A stretch of 64,000 nt of DNA from JACJVV01 sp047602755 (GTDB lineage: Archaea > Nanobdellota > Nanobdellia > Woesearchaeales > JACJVV01). This document shows, in pieces, positions 60,641 through 64,000 of the stretch. Location of the stretch: NCBI GenBank assembly GCA_047602755.1, contig JBLKOM010000007.1, forward strand, positions 43,015 through 107,014, read 5' to 3'. The notes beneath the pieces were generated by a model, which was not told where the DNA came from, did no database searches, and saw only the letters and a list, made by a program, of their open reading frames with translations. The number at the start of each line of letters is the position of its first letter. Position 1 is the first letter of the stretch. The translations under genes were made by a program, and so were the position numbers.

Positions 60641-63600
60641 ATGTTAAATAAAAAACAACTTGGAATTGTAATGCTTATTGCAGCGGCACCTATTTTATTA
60701 CTTCCATTACTTACAATAACAGGAAATGTTGTAAGAGAATTAACTTCTTTAACAATTGCAACAAATGTTACAAATAGTTTTGTTGATGAAATAGCAACAA
60801 TTAATGCAATATTATCTGGATCGAATATAGAAGGATTTGATTGTAAATTTATCTGTGAAGCTTGTGGATTAGAAAAAGATCTAGTAAATATTGGAGGAGG
60901 ATATCATACTGCTACTGAAACATTCACCATTCCTGGTGAATATTATTATATAATTAATTGTACGAATGGAATTATCATTGAACCTAAAGAAAATACGTTT
61001 AATGTAGTTCATAAAACTGAAATTGAAGTTATACAAGGATTTGCTTTAAAGAATGAACCATTTTTTGTTGATGTTGATTTTAAGTATTTTGATGATAGTT
61101 ATGCTGATGGAATTTGTAATATGGATGTTAATGGAGATAATTTTGAATTAAATCAAACTGGTTTAATTTATCGGGCAAATTTATCTTTTGATAATTATGG
61201 AAATTATCCTTATCAAATAAATTGTTCAGTAGATGATGCACCATTAAGAATTGTTTATGGAGATATTATTGTTAATAATACATTTGTTTTGAAGCAATCT
61301 TTAACAGGAGTTTCCTTTTCATCGTTAGCTTGGGCTGACATTAACAATAACGGCTGGTGGGATTTGATTTATAGTGGGCAGAATGTAACAAATTATGGTG
61401 GAATGACTATTGAAAAATATATAAATAATCAGGGAACATTAATTAAAGATGAAACATTTACATTAGACAAAATTTCAAGAGGTTCATTAAGTTTTGGAGA
61501 TATTAATAATAATGGTTATTTGGATTTAATAATTACTGGAGCAACTTCCATAACAGATAATATATTCAAATATTACAAAAATAATAACGGACAATTTATT
61601 TTAAATCAAAGTTTTGAAGGAATACAATTTAGTTCAACAGCTTTAATTGACTTAAATAGAGATGGAAAGTTGGATTTAGTAAGTGCAGGAACAACTGGTG
61701 ATGATTCAGATAATGGAATTACTAAATATCATATTCAAAATGAACAATCAAATTTTATAACATATAATCCAAGTAAAGATTATTCTTTTGGTTCTATATT
61801 AAATATTAATAATCAAGATTTATTAATAACAGGATTTCCAACAGATTATAATTTAATATCAAATATATATGATTTAGATTTTAATACTAAACAAAATATA
61901 ATAGGAGTATGGCATAGTTCTGTAGCTATTGCAGATTTTACAAATAATGGAAAACCTGAAATTGTTATTGCAGGTTTTTATACATTAGATTACACAGATT
62001 ATTCATTCACTATTACTAATGTTTATAGCAAAATAGATAATGAATATATAGAAAACCAACCATTAATCCCCTCTGCAAAATCATCAATGGCAGTTGGTGA
62101 TTATAACAATGATGGATGGATTGATTTAGTTGTTATCGATGGTAATAATGTCATTTTTTACAAAAATCAGGAAGGTGTATTAGTCGAGGATGGAAGTTAT
62201 GAGCTACCTAGTTTTGAAAGTGGAAGTATTGCATTCTTTGATTATAATAATAATGGCGCATTAGATTTAGCAATTTCTGGTGGAGGAATGACAAGGATAT
62301 ATGAAAATCAATATCATCATTTAAAGCCAAATGAAGCACCAGAACCACCTAAAGATCATTTCTCAAATACCTTTAATGATGTTTGGTTAAATTTAGGTTG
62401 GGGTAATGGAAGTGATGATACTACACCAGAAAATAGCTTGTATTATAACATTCGAGTTGGGACTTTACCAGAAGGTAATGATATAATCTCAGGGAAATAT
62501 GGTGGAAGCAGTAATCCAACACAGGGATATCTTGGAAATATGATGCAACTACAAGAATATTCTGTTAATGTTACTGAAAACAGAACTTATTTCTGGCAAG
62601 TTCAAACTATTGATGCTGGATTAAGAGCAAGTGAATGGAGTACAATACAAATTTATGATGCTTGTCCTCATAATAGTGGAGATTGGATAATTACAAACAA
62701 TTGTACAAGATATAATGAAACAAACATTTCTAATAATATTTATGTAGATAGTAATCTTACATTAATAAATACTAATTTAACAGCAAATACTTTTAGCATT
62801 AATGGAGACTTAATATTAATAAATTCAAACATAACAGCAGATAATATCATAATAAATGGAAGTATTAACAGTAATAATTCTAAATTTTATGGAGATGTTA
62901 GTATAAATACCAATTCAGAAGATTTATTTGTAGATGGGAAATTAAGATTAGATAATTCAAATTTAATTGTGAAGAATAGTATAGTAAATCAATTAGAGAA
63001 TAATGGAACAAATAATTCTTTAGTGAATGTAAGTTATACAAATTTTAATATAATCTCTGGTGAATATTATAGAAAATGGTATATAGATATTTATCCTGTG
63101 GATAGTACAACTTTAAGTAATCTTACTAATGTTGAAATTATAGCATATAATAATTTAGATGAGATTACAGAACAAGTGGTAGCAAATAATAAAGCAACAC
63201 TTGAATTAATTGAATACATTAATAGTGGTACAAAACAATATTATACAAATTATATGATAACTGCAAATAGACAATATTATCTCACTTCAAATAAAGAAAT
63301 TAATTTTACAAATAATGATTTTTTTGTAATTGAACTTGAGCCAACTACAGAGCCAATAATAGATTATAACATATTTAATGATTCAACTAATTTTGATGGG
63401 TTAGATCATAGTAATGTTGAAGATGCGTTTATCGGAATAACAAATATCGGTAAAATAGAATGGTTAGAAAATATAACTGCAAGTGGAGTTAATTTTAGTA
63501 CTGCGATTAATATTAGCAATAATAATATAACTGTTAATTCTGTTCCTGGTATAAACAAATCTGCAAGATTAACTTTATTTGGATTAAGTTATTTAGAAAC

Positions 63601-64000
63601 TCCTTTGATACTTAAAAATAATAATATATGTAGCGAGTGTAGTAATATTAATTATGAGAATGGAATAATAAGTTTCCAAGTAAATGGATTTTCAAGTTAT
63701 ACAACTGTAAAAAATGCTTACTTAGATCTAATAAATATTACAAATAAAAAAAATAATAAAATTGTTCCAAATGAAAATGTATATTTTGAAGTTAGGTATA
63801 GGAATTTTACTAATAACCCAATAGCTGGTGCAGATTGTAATGTTACAATCTTTAATTCAACAGATAACTGGGTTTTTAACCTGATTGATAATGGAAATAT
63901 GTATAATGCTTCAACAACTTTTACTGATTTAGATGTAAATAGTTATTTTAAGAATTATACAATTAACTGCAGTTCATTTGGAAATGAACTAAATGTACTT
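60641..64000 (+). CDS. large FG-GAP/VCBS-repeat surface protein, 5' part (truncated by window)
   Basis: The frame is open to the window end (at least 1120 residues). The N-terminus is a signal or anchor segment (LGIVMLIAAAPILLLPLLTITG). From about residue 230 to 540 there are at least five D-x-N-x-D/N-G-x-x-D-L units (WADINNNGWWDLI, FGDINNNGYLDLI, LIDLNRDGKLDLV, VGDYNNDGWIDLV, FFDYNNNGALDLA), the FG-GAP/VCBS calcium-binding propeller type. A fibronectin-like region with YFWQVQTID follows, then Asn-rich repeats suggesting a beta-helix (DSNLTLINTNLTANTF). Many N-x-S/T sequons fit surface glycosylation. A cell-surface adhesin or interaction protein is likely. Confidence 0.8.
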   Translation, partial: MLNKKQLGIVMLIAAAPILLLPLLTITGNVVRELTSLTIATNVTNSFVDEIATINAILSGSNIEGFDCKFICEACGLEKDLVNIGGGYHTATETFTIPGEYYYIINCTNGIIIEPKENTFNVVHKTEIEVIQGFALKNEPFFVDVDFKYFDDSYADGICNMDVNGDNFELNQTGLIYRANLSFDNYGNYPYQINCSVDDAPLRIVYGDIIVNNTFVLKQSLTGVSFSSLAWADINNNGWWDLIYSGQNVTNYGGMTIEKYINNQGTLIKDETFTLDKISRGSLSFGDINNNGYLDLIITGATSITDNIFKYYKNNNGQFILNQSFEGIQFSSTALIDLNRDGKLDLVSAGTTGDDSDNGITKYHIQNEQSNFITYNPSKDYSFGSILNINNQDLLITGFPTDYNLISNIYDLDFNTKQNIIGVWHSSVAIADFTNNGKPEIVIAGFYTLDYTDYSFTITNVYSKIDNEYIENQPLIPSAKSSMAVGDYNNDGWIDLVVIDGNNVIFYKNQEGVLVEDGSYELPSFESGSIAFFDYNNNGALDLAISGGGMTRIYENQYHHLKPNEAPEPPKDHFSNTFNDVWLNLGWGNGSDDTTPENSLYYNIRVGTLPEGNDIISGKYGGSSNPTQGYLGNMMQLQEYSVNVTENRTYFWQVQTIDAGLRASEWSTIQIYDACPHNSGDWIITNNCTRYNETNISNNIYVDSNLTLINTNLTANTFSINGDLILINSNITADNIIINGSINSNNSKFYGDVSINTNSEDLFVDGKLRLDNSNLIVKNSIVNQLENNGTNNSLVNVSYTNFNIISGEYYRKWYIDIYPVDSTTLSNLTNVEIIAYNNLDEITEQVVANNKATLELIEYINSGTKQYYTNYMITANRQYYLTSNKEINFTNNDFFVIELEPTTEPIIDYNIFNDSTNFDGLDHSNVEDAFIGITNIGKIEWLENITASGVNFSTAINISNNNITVNSVPGINKSARLTLFGLSYLETPLILKNNNICSECSNINYENGIISFQVNGFSSYTTVKNAYLDLINITNKKNNKIVPNENVYFEVRYRNFTNNPIAGADCNVTIFNSTDNWVFNLIDNGNMYNASTTFTDLDVNSYFKNYTINCSSFGNELNVL

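Overview
The window is 64 kb of very AT-rich archaeal DNA. Archaeal marks are EF-1alpha with uS10, aEF-1beta behind a zinc-ribbon gene, a membrane-inserted LonB, TFS, NreA, an archaeal-type AlaRS, a TOPRIM-type topoisomerase IA with C-terminal zinc ribbons, RtcA, a DUF460 RuvC-like protein, TrmB and an archaeal signal peptidase. Genes are short, spacers are small, and several genes look bacterial (lgt, MutS1, AbiE). This suits a DPANN-type archaeon of the Woesearchaeota/Pacearchaeota kind, but that placement is an inference without a marker tree. No rRNA, tRNA or CRISPR array was recognised. Two initiation modes coexist: many genes have a TATA box centred 25-31 nt before the start codon (leaderless mRNA), while others have GGTG/GAGG-type Shine-Dalgarno (SD) sites, some with TTG or GTG starts.

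Layout. 1-9.8 kb: 3' end of nreA, a HEPN-like gene, alaS followed by two paralogous membrane proteins, hom, aroC, a YkgJ-type cysteine-cluster protein and a TrmB regulator. 9.9-15.5 kb: a low-molecular-weight phosphatase-like gene paired with a phosphohistidine swivel-domain gene, uS10/EF-1alpha, and small or secreted unknowns. 15.5-20.8 kb: a divergent pair sharing one central TATA element. One gene encodes a family-B DNA polymerase-like protein with intact DEDDy exonuclease motifs but eroded polymerase motifs; the other encodes an 828-residue protein ending in a Cas4/RecB-like Fe-S nuclease domain. This is the best candidate for an undescribed DNA-processing system. 21-30.5 kb: a ProB-like kinase, a DUF1624 membrane protein and a BatA/VWA-MoxR-DUF58 cluster. 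30.5-42.3 kb: GNAT/LonB, small unknowns, MutS, topoisomerase IA with a duplicated 3' tail, and a second AAA+/VWA pair.

42.4-50.7 kb: metallophosphoesterase and HD hydrolase; dUTPase, a 25-codon ORF, a radical-SAM-like protein that has lost its cluster cysteines, and thymidylate kinase; then Lgt, signal peptidase, TFS, DUF167 and glyA. 50.8-58.6 kb: CutA, a third copy of the membrane-protein family, an NMD3-like protein, DUF460 with an apparent AUA start, rtcA, a 1156-residue coiled-coil protein, and the zinc-ribbon/aEF-1beta pair. 58.6-64 kb: an AbiE-type toxin-antitoxin operon led by an extra HTH gene behind an array of TACTTA half-sites, then the 5' part of a large FG-GAP surface protein running off the window.

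Functional assignments rest on motifs read by eye from the translated sequence. No database search was run.
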